This document shows positions 1 to 12,889 of a stretch of DNA of 64,000 nucleotides, one piece after another. The notes beneath the pieces are model-generated. The model had not been told where the DNA came from, made no database searches, and saw only the letters and a program-made list of their open reading frames with translations. The stretch covers positions 29,403,715-29,467,714 of the forward strand of contig OU452200.1 of assembly GCA_911728435.2 (NCBI GenBank), given 5' to 3'. The translations under genes and the position numbers were made by a program. Each line of letters opens with the position of its first letter. The first letter of the stretch is position 1. This DNA comes from Apoderus coryli. Lineage: Eukaryota > Arthropoda > Insecta > Coleoptera > Attelabidae.

Positions 1-119
1 TTAAATATTTAACTGCTTTTTTGAACTTTGTTACTAAATGGAAGCAAGTATATAATATAGCGACACAAACTTAAGTTAAGTTATTCTAAAAAGAAGATCC
101 TAAATGGACTTCATATTAG

Positions 120-720
120 CTGGAGGATGTTATATATATTTTTTGTATGCTTCCAACATTCTCACCTTTAATAAATGGCCTTGCTGGTGAATCACATATA
201 AAACATTTAAGGGATACATTGACTTTATATTTTCCAATTCAGACTCCATCTTTCAGAAATACCAGAAGCTCTTCAACAAATTTTGACAAATATTCATTAT
301 TCATTAGGCTTGCCTTTACCATAATACAAACCAATCACCATCGGTTTAGTATTTAGTTCATTTATGTTGAAGAGAATAGGACAAAATTCAAACTTGGAAG
401 GTTTAAAAATCGGAAGACCATCAATATTTATCTATTAATCGAAATATTTAAATTTGTTTTTGTATTTTGGTAACGCTCTTCAATACATTTTTGTAAACCA
501 TTGTGCCAGTACCTCCCTCCAGCAATTTCATCAACTTCAATTTTTGTATCCGGTGTAGCCAATAAGGTTCGAGGGTCTTTAGGCAGCCCAAAATTACTGT
601 TTTTATTTAAAATATTTTGAAAATTGAAATTTGACTAACCTGCTCATTAGCAATTCGTTGAAAGTTCTGTCGCACCTTTCTTTTACAATTTCCACTACGA
701 ACTAGCTTTTCGTGAGACAT
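120..720 (-). pseudogene. remnant of a multicopy arthropod gene family (LPKDPRTLL / CFICDSPAR motifs)
   Basis: Reading the minus strand, an ATG at 720 opens 27 codons ending at 640. A 43-nt stretch with GT...AG ends (639 down to 597) looks like a short intron. Downstream come LPKDPRTLLATP, then AGGRYWHNGL, then after a frame break IDGLPIFKPSK and PMVIGLYYGKGKP, and finally CFICDSPARPFIKG. This motif order is one I recognise from a large family of uncharacterised, probably transposon-derived insect proteins (LPxDxRTLLxTP ... IDGLPLFKSS ... CFICDSPARAFIKG), possibly related to Tnp2-type transposases; that link is inference. Stops and at least two frameshifts show it is dead. The intron call is tentative because the splice as drawn puts a stop at the junction. 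Confidence 0.6.
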
Positions 721-1373
721 TCTGTATAGATTCAGGAGACGTTGATGTTACCTTCTGTCTAGTCGAAAACGAGACTAAAAGATAATTTTAGTGACCAAAT
801 AGATTTTAAATAAGGGAAGTAGTATTGAGTTATGCCAGAAAGCTTATTTAGTAACCTATAACGCATCGCTTCAACTAAATAATCTTTAATCAGTTTTAAA
901 ATGGGCTACATGGTTATGGAAAAGTTGTTTAAATGACTTAAAGGCACAAAAAATGCGAAGTTATAATTAGGTTCTAAACTAGCAGCAAAAAAAACTTATA
1001 AGTCTTATTTCGGCATTTAAGTGACTAAAAAATGCCTTATTTATAACCATTTTAAAACCTTAAGGTTTCAGAACTACTAGGTCCTAAAACTCCTCATATA
1101 TATAGTTGATTTAACGTTTTTCAAACATGTTTCAAGCTGTATGTCTGATTTCATAGTTCTAAAACCAACAAGCACAATATATTACCTATGTATAGTTTTT
1201 AAGCTTAAGAAAAAGGCACACATTACCCATTTATAACCTTTAGGCAATTTTAAAGTCTTCCTCCTTAAATAAATGTTACTTGGGAAGCCATTGTTACCAT
1301 TTTTTTTTTTAATTTTAATTGAATATATTTATTTGCAGATTAATTTTAGTAAATTCCGGATCTTTGTGATTCT
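721..1373. other. AT-rich gap, nothing recognised
   Basis: Both strands are stop-rich with no motif I can name. It contains poly-T near 1301-1312. Confidence 0.5.
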
Positions 1374-1617
1374 AGTTGAATACTTCATCTGGCGTCTATT
1401 AAGAGCTTTGGAAAATGTTTAAATAACCGTTTGCTTCAACGACCTCCTCATTCGACCCGATTCTCATACCACCCAGCCATTTCTTCCGGTTTGGAAACAG
1501 GAAATATTCGGAGGGAGCTAAATCTGGAGAATATGATGGATGAGGTAGCCGTTCATAGCCCAATTGATGCATTTTTGCTGATGACACAACCTTTTTTTCG
1601 CTAAATGCAGTCATCAA
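1374..1617 (-). pseudogene. mariner transposase C-terminal fragment
   Basis: The minus strand encodes 72 residues with HPSYSPDLAPSEYFLFPNRKKWLGG, the hallmark of mariner transposases around the third catalytic acidic residue (PDLAPxDYxLFPxLKxxLxG). Here the catalytic position is E of APSEYFLF. SNEEVVEA follows, as is usual in the family. The first two catalytic residues and the DNA-binding half are absent, so this is a truncated relic. Family assignment is firm; subfamily cannot be given. Confidence 0.8.
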
Positions 1618-1789
1618 TACGCCTGAACAATACGATATGTTTACAAAAGTAGAACCCTAAACTGCTCAGTGTGTCGCATCGTTATTTTGAAAGTGTTTTA
1701 AAGTATTGTATATTATTACTATTATTATTACGCATTTAAATTATTTCATAATTTTTTGAATGTTTCAGATTACCTTTGAACTTTGGCGG

Positions 1790-3351
1790 GTGTGCCGCTG
1801 TCATCATCAGCATTCACTATATAACGAGTATGAATTATTCCAACTCAGGGATGTCTGTTGTGAACTCTAAGATGGGTGAACAGACCGACCCTTAAGCCGA
1901 AGACCTTGTCACAAAATTGACACAACCAAACACCACCATTTGCCGGCTGTTGTAGGATGCGCGTTATCTCTCTCCTTTTGAAGCTGTCTCTTTACATCCT
2001 CATGTCGTCGACGCTGCTCTTCAAAAATTTGATGACCTTCGTAAATGGTAGCCCTTCACCTCGGTCGGTCGTTCGCGATCTGCTCCCAGTTGCTCTTCAC
2101 ATCTAAGCTTAGTATCTATTAGTCTTTGTATCTATTAATCATTTTCGTTCAACGAATCCTGATGTTTTTGTCGCACATAGCCTAGCGTCTTCTCACCAGC
2201 AGGGAGCACGGGAGATCTAAATAACGACCAGTGTTCTTCAATATCATCCGGTTGTTCTTCCGGGAACTTGTCCTGCAGGTGCTGTTGGAAACACAGTTTC
2301 GCTCGGTTGTCCTTTTTTAGGCATTCGATGTTAAGCTTGCGCCTTAGATTCCTTCCCTATTGTGGTCGTTTTGCAGATAGACGTAGGATCATACTGGATC
2401 GCACAAGTCGGTGATCAGTCCAGCCATCATCAACAATCGTTAAACTTTGGTGCTCTTCACTTCATATCGGTCACGAGCGCAAACAATTACGTACTGGATC
2501 ATATGCCAGTGCTTAGACCTTGGATGTTTCCATGTCGTCTTAAACTTGTCTTTTTCTCTAAATAGTGTGTTTGTAATAACAAGATCTTGTTTTGCGCATT
2601 TGGTAGAAGCAATAGACCGTTGCAGGTACACTTTCCTACTCCTTCTTTACCGATGATATTAGAGCAGAGCAGAGTCTCGACCAACTCGAGCGTTGACGTC
2701 TTCTAGCAGGATGATCTTGTCGGAGTCAGGAACGTTGGTCAGCAGTCCATCAAGCTGCGAGTAGAATTCCTCTTTTAATTCTTCGTCGTCGTCCATGGTT
2801 GGCACGTACGCACTTATAATTGTGGCTCGCCGATCCCGGAATAGTTTGAAGCGAAGGGTCATCAACCTCTCATCATTTATGGCAGAGGGTAGTTCGTCCA
2901 AATAACTAATCAGGTAATTTTTAATTGCAAATCCGACACCCTGGATACACGGTTGATGGTCGTTTTTTCCTTTCCAAAAGAAAGTATAGCCCCCACCATG
3001 TTCTTTCAATTACCCTTCACCCGATCTTCTGGATTCCTTAATGCAGCAATGTCAATTCTGAATCGTTTTAGTTCACAGATCATAATTGCTGTACGTCATT
3101 TTTGGTATATTACTGGTGTTAGTATCCATGAGTATGAGGACGTTCCAAGTATTATTATTTCGACCGCAAATGGTGCACCCTCTGGACGGGGTTATCGAGA
3201 CAGCCGGATGGGAGGACTGACTATGTTTAGGGCACCTTTTAAAGCCCGCTCCCCATGCGGCACAGTGGACCCTAAAAAGGACACGAGCAGCTCCCGACAG
3301 TCCCAAATTCTAAAGCTGACTACGTGCAGGTTTCACACTAGGAGCTGCTAG
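1790..3351 (-). pseudogene. non-LTR retrotransposon relic: endonuclease domain without reverse transcriptase
   Basis: On the minus strand, 3009-2659 encodes GGGYTFFWKGKN ... GVGFAIKN ... LRFKLFRDRRATIISAYVPT ... DVNARVGRD, an APE-type endonuclease of the kind often annotated craniofacial development protein 2-like. After a frame break, 2631-2440 continues the domain with NGLLLLPNA (other frame), ITNTLFREKDKFKTTWKHPRSKHWH and YVIV. A spacer region (LFRSPVLPAGEKTLGY, near 2200) follows, then a terminal Cys-rich motif (CQFCDKVFGL near 1900) of the type closing such polyproteins. The reverse transcriptase between them is missing. Frameshifts and stops are numerous. Upstream (3073-3351) is GC-richer and may be 5' leader. 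Confidence 0.75.
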
Positions 3352-5228
3352 ATCATACAATCCGGCTCCCGTCGCGACTCCCCGAACGCCGTAGAACTTT
3401 CGATGGTGGCGTTTGGACTCCTCCTTCGTTGGAATACACCTGTGCGTGATATTTTTTAACGTGGTAATGCTGCTGCACAACTGGAGCTGGAGCCTCCAGC
3501 AGTGCAGCAATATGTTGCTGGGTGTCAATGGATGCGTGAGTAAGATGGTGGGTTCGCATAATAGACGACGCTAAGGGCATGGGATGGAGGCCCTCTGGTG
3601 CGACGTATAACGAGATTGAAGCCGTCCATTTAGTTGTCGCAGTGTTGTGGCTACGGGCAGTACGGCTCCCCAATCATTCTCTGGCCTGACTGAAGTGCCG
3701 CTCTAACCTTATAATGGATAATTATGTACTTATAGTATTACTACTTACAACTAATTATTAACTTCTTGTTGTGTTATGTATACATGACAATAAATATAAT
3801 ACAGATTGGGTAAAATACAAAAATTCAGGTAGGTTGTATTGAAGCAGTAGCTGAGGTGTGATTAACTTTTATGTTCTTTTTTATTTATTTGTTTTCTTAC
3901 CAGCCAGCCAATCTGTTACATTAAGGTACCATCTGCTTGCATTTAATCAGGCTTATTTCTCCACAATTAATTTTCTAGCAAATAATTAAGGAATGATTCT
4001 TTGTGTATTAAAGTTATTTTTAGAACGCAGAAAATTGTAAAAGAAGTAACTGCATAAGTATCAGCCAATGTACGTATCTAATTAAGCTCACTCTTATTGC
4101 ACATTCTAAAACTGACCTTTTATACTAATAACAAAGATTCTGGAAGAATCGAATGGACCACATGCAGCCACGAAACGGTTCTGACTCTACCTGCTGTCTT
4201 ACACCAGTGTAGTACATTATATTTTAGGAGTAAATTTTAATCATTTAAAAAACGAAGTGGTCGAAGTTTGAAGTTATGTATTCTTGTTGCTTTTGACTCT
4301 ATAGGCTTATTCTTAACAAAACTAAAGTAACAGTAGATTAGTAGTATGTTTCACTAGGGGTAAAAGTTTAACTTTTGGGACAAGTAAATAGTAGATATCG
4401 AAATAATATAGCAGTTGCATAATAAGATTTTTACTCCTATATTCAAATATAAGTAAAAAAACTGAAATAATTTACTACAGAAAATATCTCATATCACAGG
4501 ACTAGATCGAGAGTTGATAAATTGTAGTGATCGTGACGAATTTCATATTAGAAGAACAAGAAGGATATTTGAAAGAATATTTTTGGAACATTATAATGGA
4601 GGACTGCCTCTTTGCTTGGAGACAGGACATAGTTCCAACATTAATACAAACTACAAAATACTTGAGCTTTGGAACTTAAGGGAATTAAGAATTTCAAAGC
4701 TCGAGAAATACAAAACATAAACGGCCAAAATTGACCGCTTAACTTTTAGCGCGCTTCAATGCTCCGTTAATTACCGAGCTTAACTTATCTAAATTGGAAC
4801 CATATTATGTAAAACTTTTTTATTATTAATTTTATGAAAAAAAGTTATTCTTCATAAAAACATGGTCCAAAATCTAAAATACAGTCATCGGGTATCAAAT
4901 TTGTTTAGTCATATACGCGGTTCGTCAAAAATTATGAATTTTGGCCAAGCGTAAAGTACCTTTATTTTTGCCAATATCAAAAATTGTTATTAAAAGAAGT
5001 TGATCAGAACTCAAACCCACGTTTAAATATGCAATTACGCCCATTCATATTACGTATAGAAACAATACACTTGATCAATATATTCAAGTCTCCCAAATCA
5101 CTTAAGTTATGGGCCGCACGCCTCATAGACCAATCCGTTTACGTCTTAACTAAACCAATCAAAATGGTCACCATAATATATAAAAAAATATACTAGACAT
5201 ATAATCGTACCAATAAAAATACAAATGT
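3352..5228. other. gap; GC-richer shoulder then AT-rich DNA
   Basis: 3353-3700 is GC-richer and may be the 5' leader of the retroelement relic next to it. From 3700 to 5228 I see only short unsupported frames (for example 4514-4720) and no domain signature. Confidence 0.4.
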
Positions 5229-5476
5229 CTTTTATTTTTCTTGTATTGGGGTGAGGTTCACAATCATACACAAAAAAAAATTTTTTTGGAACTAAGTATT
5301 TCTTTAATAGTCGTCTTTTTTTTTCCAAGGTTTCGACAAGACTCAGCTTGTCTTTTTCAAGAAATTCTTTTTTCAATTTACAAACATTTTTTTTTTTTTT
5401 ATTATTATTACATTTTCGTTATAAACAAGTATAAACGACCTTGTTCTACAACCCCAATACAAGAAAAATTAAAGAA
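5229..5476. repeat. small inverted-repeat element (MITE-like)
   Basis: The arm TTTTTCTTGTATTGGGGT at about 5233-5250 is repeated in reverse complement (ACCCCAATACAAGAAAAA) at about 5450-5470. The interior is A/T homopolymer-rich. Only about 20-25 bp of each end pairs, so this is a short-TIR relic of unknown family. Confidence 0.55.
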
Positions 5477-5604
5477 ATTTGAAGAGCAAGATTCAAGAAT
5501 AATAAATAAGAAAAATAAAAATACATGAAAGTGACAATAACTGTCAAAAAGTTCCCAATTAAACATTATCAATAATGTATATTGGTATAGTTTTTCTAAA
5601 GTTA

Positions 5605-6632
5605 ATGCGTTTTTTGATACATTTCTCCCTCGTATATAAGACGTATAATAAATCATGCCTGCCAAAGGATACCGACATTAATAAAAATAACTACAGTGAC
5701 TGGAAATAGAATTGGGTTCATGATTAATTGAAAAAAAAGAGTTTTCAAATAAATATATGAATGAAATAAATAATTTTTGGCAACGTGTTATTTTCTCAGA
5801 TTAATCTAAATATAATCGGATGGACATCATATGGTATGGCGAAGACTTAATGTGGAATTTAAACAAGAAAATTTGTGTCCGACAGTAAAACACGGTGGCA
5901 GCATATTGTAACCATGATTTGTTCAATAGTTTTTCGTAGATTAAGAAAATGAAAGAAGATCTATCACATTAGATAATAATTTTTAATAGAGCCTCAAGTG
6001 GATGAACCTTTTTGCAGTCACTGTACACAGTGACAGTGTTTAGGACTAGCCGTGTCGGGCTAGTCCGACACGGTATACGACACAAGCGGTACACGTTGGA
6101 AGTTTAAGCATCAAATGTATATGAGCAAAACCAGCGTCTTATTTTAAATATTTATCATCAGTTAAGGTCTGAAAATAGTGAAGTGACGAATATACATATT
6201 ATAAAATTTTTACGTTCTATAGAAAATGTGACTGACTAAGTGAGTAAAATTTTTTGTTGGTTTATAATATCAGAACCATATTATTATAAATGTATCTACT
6301 TATATGCATAACAAGTACTAACAATAGTAATAATTATTATAAAGGTATGTTCCTTGGTGTTCGAACACGAACTTCTAAAAACAAAAAACAGTCTTTTTCA
6401 GCGTAGGTTTATATTATGTTGCCGTAGTGAAGCGGCAAGGAAAAATACAGTATACTTTTATACAAATGAACATACAATTGTTTTTACATAAAGGATTTTT
6501 AAAATATCGTATAGGAGATGTTATGAAAAGTTAAAAGGGTGCGCCTATGGACGGCTACGGTCGGTATTGACATTACAAAGGGATATTGAGTTGTGGTTTT
6601 TTATATCATTTTAAATTAAAATTAGAAAGACT
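5605..6632 (+). repeat. dispersed repeat copy A (host of a nested Tc1 MITE)
   Basis: This stretch matches 26184-26935 in reverse complement, including flanks on both sides of the nested Tc1 MITE: for example the block ending GTTGTGGTTTTTTATATC at 6590-6608. Homology stops abruptly after GAAAGAC near 6632 and near 5605. Copy A carries extra sequence, including a hairpin at about 6041-6075 built from GACTAGCC/GGCTAGTC and CCGTGTCGG/CCGACACGG. Confidence 0.7.
5694..6023 (+). mobile_element. Tc1-like MITE A with transposase remnant
   Basis: TIRs CAGTGACTGGAAA (start) and TTTTTGCAGTCACTG (end) are flanked by TA at 5692-5693 and 6024-6025, the Tc1/mariner target. Inside, 5779-5890 encodes WQRVIFSD followed by a stop, then SKYNRMD, which is the first catalytic aspartate region of Tc1-like transposases (VIFSDESKFN). 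The next catalytic glutamate-equivalent codon has become TAA. It is an internally deleted, non-autonomous derivative. Confidence 0.75.
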
Positions 6633-9051
6633 ATAACATTTTTATGATTATGCACTAATCATAACGATATAATTAACCTTTATGATTTAAATAATAGATT
6701 ATGCCTACGTGTTGGCTAAACCCACCCTAAGTCGAAATTCCCCTGAACTGCTTGGAGATCGTTATCTGCAACAACAGAATATCTCAAGGGTAGGAAATGT
6801 GCTCAGAAGCGTACGCAGGGAAAATATTTCCCCAGGCGTGTTATGATTTGACGTACCTATTTAAGTGTTTTTAGTTAAAATCAGAACGATCATTATAGCC
6901 ACTTGCCCTGCCCAAGACAAACTCGCGTCTGTGCTTGTTGCTGATAAATTCGAGATTGAAATTAAAAAACGCACTTTGTTTGATGTCGACTTACTCTATC
7001 AACTCATATTGTTAGATGTAATATACAGGGTGCTAGTAAAGTAACAAAACCGGCGATTATTTTCAAAATAGTACATTTTTAGAAGAAAAGCCGCGAGACG
7101 ACAGTTTTGATTTATGTTTCGCAATTTGGAGTAAACTTATTTGATCCGAAATCTTCCTCATGGCGGTGCCACTATCTGAGTCATGTTTGTTTCAAATTGC
7201 AACCCCTATTTTTTAAGACAGTTTTGAGTTGCTGGCATCCTGTATTTATTGGTGAGGTTTCTTTTTTGTATTCTGTTTTAGATCGGTATATGTAACTTTT
7301 TATAAATTTTATAGCATCACAAGGGGATAACTTGAAGCAACTTATAGCGTATTATGGTTCTAACTGTATATCCGCCGTATATATTTATGTATTTTGCTTT
7401 TTCCTTTACTTACATTATATTTTGTATCTTATTATTAAATTAATTGCGTAAATAAAATACAATTCAGTTATTGTCAGAATATCACAGTTGCTTTAAAATT
7501 CAAAGGTACGCGTTGAGTTACCTGCAAAATAATTTTATTTTCACAGATTATTTCAGTAGAGTCTCACAAAAATGATACATATTATATCAATTTAAAATAC
7601 GAAACAAAAGACATTACAGAAGTACAAAACAGCTCGATAAAATCATAGTTGTTTCCGGCAAAAATGTTTATAAAAGTAATCAGGCAAAATATTAATAAGC
7701 TTTCCAGAAAAAATCCCTTGAACCAAAAATACTAAAAAACATTTGATTTTTGGATAAACCGACAGTGTTCCAAAAACATCATATTGAGAAAAATATAGAT
7801 TTTTTTGATTTAACGTCAAAGGGTTTCAGTATGGAACACAACAAATTTGTAGTTGTCTTAAAGTAACTTAAGGATTTAAGTTCTTTAAATCATAATTCAA
7901 ATAACTAAATATAATTTTACAATGAACCTGTTGTATTATACCATGTTAATTTTTAATTGAGTGTATTGAAAAAGCTAAGTACATCTTTAATATTTATTGT
8001 ATTGATTTAGTATTCTTATTACTATGTAAAATGCATATTATTTTGTTTCATTAAAAAGTGCATACGCCTCTTGCATATAGGATGTTAGCGCACGTTAATT
8101 AAGAAGGCAAACGCTCGCGACCAGAGATCATTTTATAAATTTTCCATTGTTCTTTGAATTATCTAATACAACACAAAAACTTGTAAAACAGTAGGCGCAC
8201 TAAATGGTAATTTAAAACAGCACTAAACTCTCTTCTTGTAAGCTTTAAAATTCGAAACACGTTAATAAGTATTTTAAAATTACAGTTACTTGAAATGCTT
8301 TATGCCTTTTTGTATATTGTTAGAACAACTACATAAGTAATTTAAATATAGAATGTGTAATAATATATTCGTTAGAATTGATGGGAGGTAACTTTAAAAA
8401 CTTATTTTACTATTAACCGAAAAGTCGCTTAAGTCTGAATACAGGATGTCCCCAAAATGTTAATCACATATTCCCTGAACAAATAATATAATCGGCCCTT
8501 TATCATTCCAATTCTTATTTTTTGTTTGCTAAACAGTACAGGGTGTAACGGTAAAATATCACCCGAAGTTACAATTGTTATAATAGACAGTAATCGCTAA
8601 CTTATAACACGTCTTATAGTCGCTTAATTAAATACCTACCATCAGACTAACTTCTTTCTTTTTGTTTAGCGTAATAAAACACTCAATTTTCCCTTGGTTA
8701 CCTCTAAATTTTATTCACCATATGTGAAACATATTGTAGCTTCATTATTATAAGCCCCAACTCACTTAAACCCTAAGTCTTCCTCTCCAAAGTTGTCTGC
8801 TTCGGTCCCTGAAGCATGCCAAGCAATTCTATGCATGATTGTGAATACTGTAAATATATTGGTGTACTTACCGTTGTGAGATTGTCCTTGGCTATGCCCG
8901 CGGTTGTTCTTAGTTGTTTGGGTATTTGATAGAATTCATGCGGATTTAATGTTGAATTCTATTCCGGGTGGGGTCTTTTAAATGGTATCTGATCTAGGAA
9001 TGATCATGACCAGTAGTTGCAGTCTAACATCGAATCTGTAACAATATTGCT
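6633..9051. other. gap with transposon-end-like motifs only
   Basis: TACAGGGTG-type motifs at 7024 and 8538 and a TACAGGATG near 8443 resemble terminal repeats of Tc1/mariner-like elements, but no partner ends or coding could be traced. 7107-7295 is a short frame with no recognisable domain. Confidence 0.4.
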
Positions 9052-9064
9052 AACGTTAAAAGTT

Positions 9065-9280
9065 GTTCTACAACGAAGAAGACACGCTATTTTAGGGCAT
9101 TCGCTGATTGCGCCAGCAGATATTGACACCCAACACATAACTGAACTCCACAAGTTAGTGGAGGATACAGGGCTGCTGGATTGGGTGGCATAATATACGG
9201 GGATCTTTCACAATAAGTCCATGAGGCTGCAGTGAAACCGGGGACTTAAGTCGTACGGACGCTTTCAAAAAAAAAAAAAA
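9065..9280 (+). mobile_element. 5'-truncated non-LTR retrotransposon with perfect 13-bp TSD
   Basis: The 13-bp AACGTTAAAAGTT occurs at 9052-9064 and again at 9281-9293, directly flanking the insert. The insert ends in an A tract (about 9267-9280). Its first part is open in one frame to a stop at about 9190 (ending LLDWVA), which I read as the last codons of the element's ORF. About 80 nt of 3' UTR with CCATGAGGCTGCAGTGAAAC follow. The same 3' end recurs at 18524-18588. Clade cannot be given from so short a tail. Confidence 0.85.
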
Positions 9281-9293
9281 AACGTTAAAAGTT

Positions 9294-11835
9294 AACTATC
9301 TGAACATCTTGATAGGGCTTATGCGTTTATGCATTTCAAGTCGTTATGACTTACCTTTTTGTGTTTGTTGTCATATTTCCGTTTTAGTTCGTTTTTGTTT
9401 AGTTGGTAGTCTGCTAGCCCTTGTTCATTCTCCTTTTTGATCGGCTTGCAAATAGATGGGTGCTACTGGGTCTTTGACATCTGCTTTGAATGGCGTGACT
9501 CTTCGGAAGGGTGGTTGGCGGGGGGTAGTGCTTGGCGAGTCGTTGAGGGAGTGGTTCTAGTTTATTAGACCGGACGATGACGCTGGGTACTACTACTGCG
9601 ATTCACCTGAGCTCCGCTGAATCGTCGGCAAGGAGATCAGTGGCGGTATCATTTGCAGGAACAACCGCTACTTGCTTTTGTTTCGGAACAAGCGACTAGA
9701 GGCTCCATTTCTTCGTTTTCTTTTCTATCTTGTGTCGTATGTTTTGGTTTCTTTATTTTTCAGTTCTCTTGTTCGTTGGAATGGTACTACCGTGGGCAAA
9801 TGTGTGGTTTCGGATTGGGGTTGTCCCTATAAAGGTCTTCCTGGGGCACTATAACTGGAGGGTATGTGAACGAGGCCTCCCGCTGCTTAACTTGGGTCAC
9901 GCAACGCATACCTGTCTTTTAACATCTTCTCTTACAAGACCGTTACCTGGTTATACGCCTCTGAGTGGCTGAAAGTCGAGTTCGGCACTCTTGGGGAAGC
10001 TCGGAATTATACACCTCCATTCTGGGAGCATACGACGGCGGTGATATCGTTGTAATGAAACTATATGTTAGGTTAAGGTTTCAGTTTGGCATATGCTATA
10101 ATTATGCTGGGTTTCTCTTCGTGTTGGATCCCAGGAGTTTGTTCCTAAAAACCACACAATTGTATAGGTTACCTATACCTTATTTAATTCCCGGCTATGA
10201 CACAAACCAGTGGCACTGTAACTAGTGTTACCGTTTTCTTACCCGATTTTGACTAATATATTCAGTGTTTAATTTTTGTTTGCTTATTATTGAGTATTAG
10301 AGTTCGTGAAGGCCTAATTTCGGCTTTATTATTATTGTTTACCGTAATGTGTAGGTTATATATTTTCACTTTGAATTACTTGAATTAATTTACAACAAAC
10401 AGCTGATTTCTGTCACCTTGAATATTTCATATGACACTTGAGTATTTCATATCACTTGCTCGATAGTCAGTTCCTTTTACAGGAAGTAGTTCACTATTTT
10501 ATTTTGCTATTTATTAGTGTTCGTAATGCAGTCTGTTCTGTAAGGGGACATAATGTTTCGGTGGTTCGGCTTTCCGATGTTGTATTCCGTGCAGGTCTCA
10601 GTTATTTCAATTTGACAGAGCAGTGTATTCACTGTGGAGATACTACTGGGGCTAGTTAAGCGAGATTTGAGTACTGAATATCCTGATTTTGACAGGTATT
10701 TTGTTGATTTCTAGTCAGCAATACCTCTTTGAGAATCGTTCCACAATATAGCAGTTGTGTTTGGATTATTCTGTGCACGATTATGATGTAAATAAATTGT
10801 TGCTGAGGCCACGCCTTCTTGGAGCTACCCTTCTAGAAGGTATGTTAATGTATATTTGGTAAATTTTCAAGGGGGTTTTTTTTGTTTTAAAATCATGTCA
10901 TTGTTACTTTTATTTATTATTCTTATTATTAACTATGGGATTTATTTTATCCCATAGGGTTTTTTGGTACGGATTGGGTTTTAATGAAAATGGATAGAGA
11001 TGTATAACTTGAATTAGATCAGAAGCTATGTTTATACGAATACCTATGTGAGCGGATTTAATTTACGAATTTCATCTTCCGAAGTCGGACGAATTCCTGA
11101 AATGTTCGAAAAACTACTGTATTGACGATTCCTCTGTATATGCGAGAACTATCGTATGTCCCTGGATTTTCCAGCTAAGTGGAACATTTAATTTTTTTAC
11201 ATTCTTATTGAATTACGATTTATTTATGAATACTTCATTACCAATTTTGATTGATGCATTGATGGTCTGATACTGTGAGCCAGTGCGCAAGATTCTGTTT
11301 GTTTATCTTTGCGATAACTTGATATAATATATATATAATAATCAATTTATATGTCGAATGCGGGCTGACTCCGATATTATGTCCTCAATGTGATCATGAT
11401 TTCATACTCTTAATTATTTCTCAGTGATTGTTATAAATATATTTCCACATATAATATTGATATATTTTCACGTACAATATAGTGTGACTATATAGTGTAC
11501 TGAGATGTAAACTCAGTGGTACCACAGAGGTGACTCAGGTTTTTGAACGGTAGATGTAGGTATAATTCATGTAGAATATTATTCCGAATTGACTTTAAGG
11601 AATTTAATTCAAAATTATTAGCTATTACCATTACCTGATTAACTGTCTGTGAGACACAAAATTTTATTATTTTCTTTTATTTATTTTTTTTTGTTTGTCC
11701 ATTTCAATATAGGACTCAAATGATTTTATAAGCCTAGTTGTTTTATTCTCAGAGTCGATCCCCGAATTATTTACCATTGAATAGGTTCTTGCTTTTCCGG
11801 AAGTCGACCGATGCCCGCGGTGAAGATAAGGCAAG
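9294..11835. other. T/G-rich, GC-elevated block; possible long LTR or transcribed leader
   Basis: This block differs from its surroundings in strand composition (T and G on the plus strand) and lacks coding signatures. A short hairpin (TATGGGAT/ATCCCATA) sits at about 10934-10960. At its right edge, AAGGCA is followed by AGTGGCGTCAGG. TGGCGTC also directly follows the 5' LTR of the LTR element at 23.5 kb, so an LTR/primer-binding-site edge is conceivable. Just after, 11879-11919 looks like a short intron (GTAATC ... CTCCACAG). No second LTR copy was found. Confidence 0.3.
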
Positions 11836-12889
11836 TGGCGTCAGGCAAAAGAACACTTTTTAAGTTGGATTAAAGGTAATCGTATATCGACCCTCCCTTT
11901 TTCTCCACAGTTTCAAAGCTAGTCCGAGGGCCACCGCCGCATCAGACAAATTTATCAATAATTCGAGCGATCCTCTTTATTAAAAATTTATACGTCACAA
12001 GGGTAAACCAAATTGGACATTTTTAAATGGGAACATCCATTATTTTAAGACATATAAAAAAGTGGACCTCCGTTACGATGCTTAAATTTTATTAGTAATT
12101 TATTGGCGCAAACCGCGTTTTGATGTCTTCTCTAGATTAGGCGTTAGAGGGCTCTTTTTAATTTTTGCCAATTCTTTTAAACCTGTCTAACTCTTTTTTT
12201 GTTTTTTGAGAAGAATACACAAAAATTTGGAAAATGGTTGTAGAAGTTAATGTACAAATTGTAAACAAAAATATAATAACATTATCTTTGAATTTTGACA
12301 ATTAAACTAAATAAAGAACAATTGATTCGCCACTGCTTTGCTAATAAGTAACGAACAATAATTGACTCGACACAGGTTGGCTAAGACACAAAGCTGGTCC
12401 AAGGTAAAGAACTTTACTAGTTCTAGCATTTTGTTCATCAGGAGCCACAATACATGAAAACTATGTCACACATTTGGAGTGTTGTAAATTCACTGATAAA
12501 AGTACGGTTTCCTAAGAACAACACCTGATATACACAGAGGAACAAAAGTCAAGAAGAAACGGTCGCTTATGTCACTTTTGGTTTTAATTTGCCCATTTTC
12601 TGACCTAACAGAAAAGCATACAGGGTCGATCTTATAGTAGATGAACGATTTCACCCTTTCGCTCAATCCATCGGCGCGGAAATAATAAGTTTTCCTTGTA
12701 AAACTCCAAAATTCAGAGTATTGATATTTTCCAAGAGGTTATATCGTATTAAAAAAATACCATGATATTTGCTAAGTGTACATTCTTGTCTAAAATTATT
12801 TAGCCACATGACAATAGATAGCGATCATAATTTACTTTAGTTATTGGTAGTCATAAATCTTGAGCTTACAAGCGAAACTCACTAAGTCA
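11836..12889. other. gap, nothing firmly recognised
   Basis: It contains the intron-like 11879-11919 stretch and, on the minus strand near 12435, a CTGATGA followed by AGAACTAGT that resembles but does not satisfy a hammerhead core. Confidence 0.35.

Noticed and set aside
12405..12445. Hammerhead on the minus strand at CTGATGAACAAAATG
   Set aside because: GAAA is replaced by GAAC and no stem II forms.
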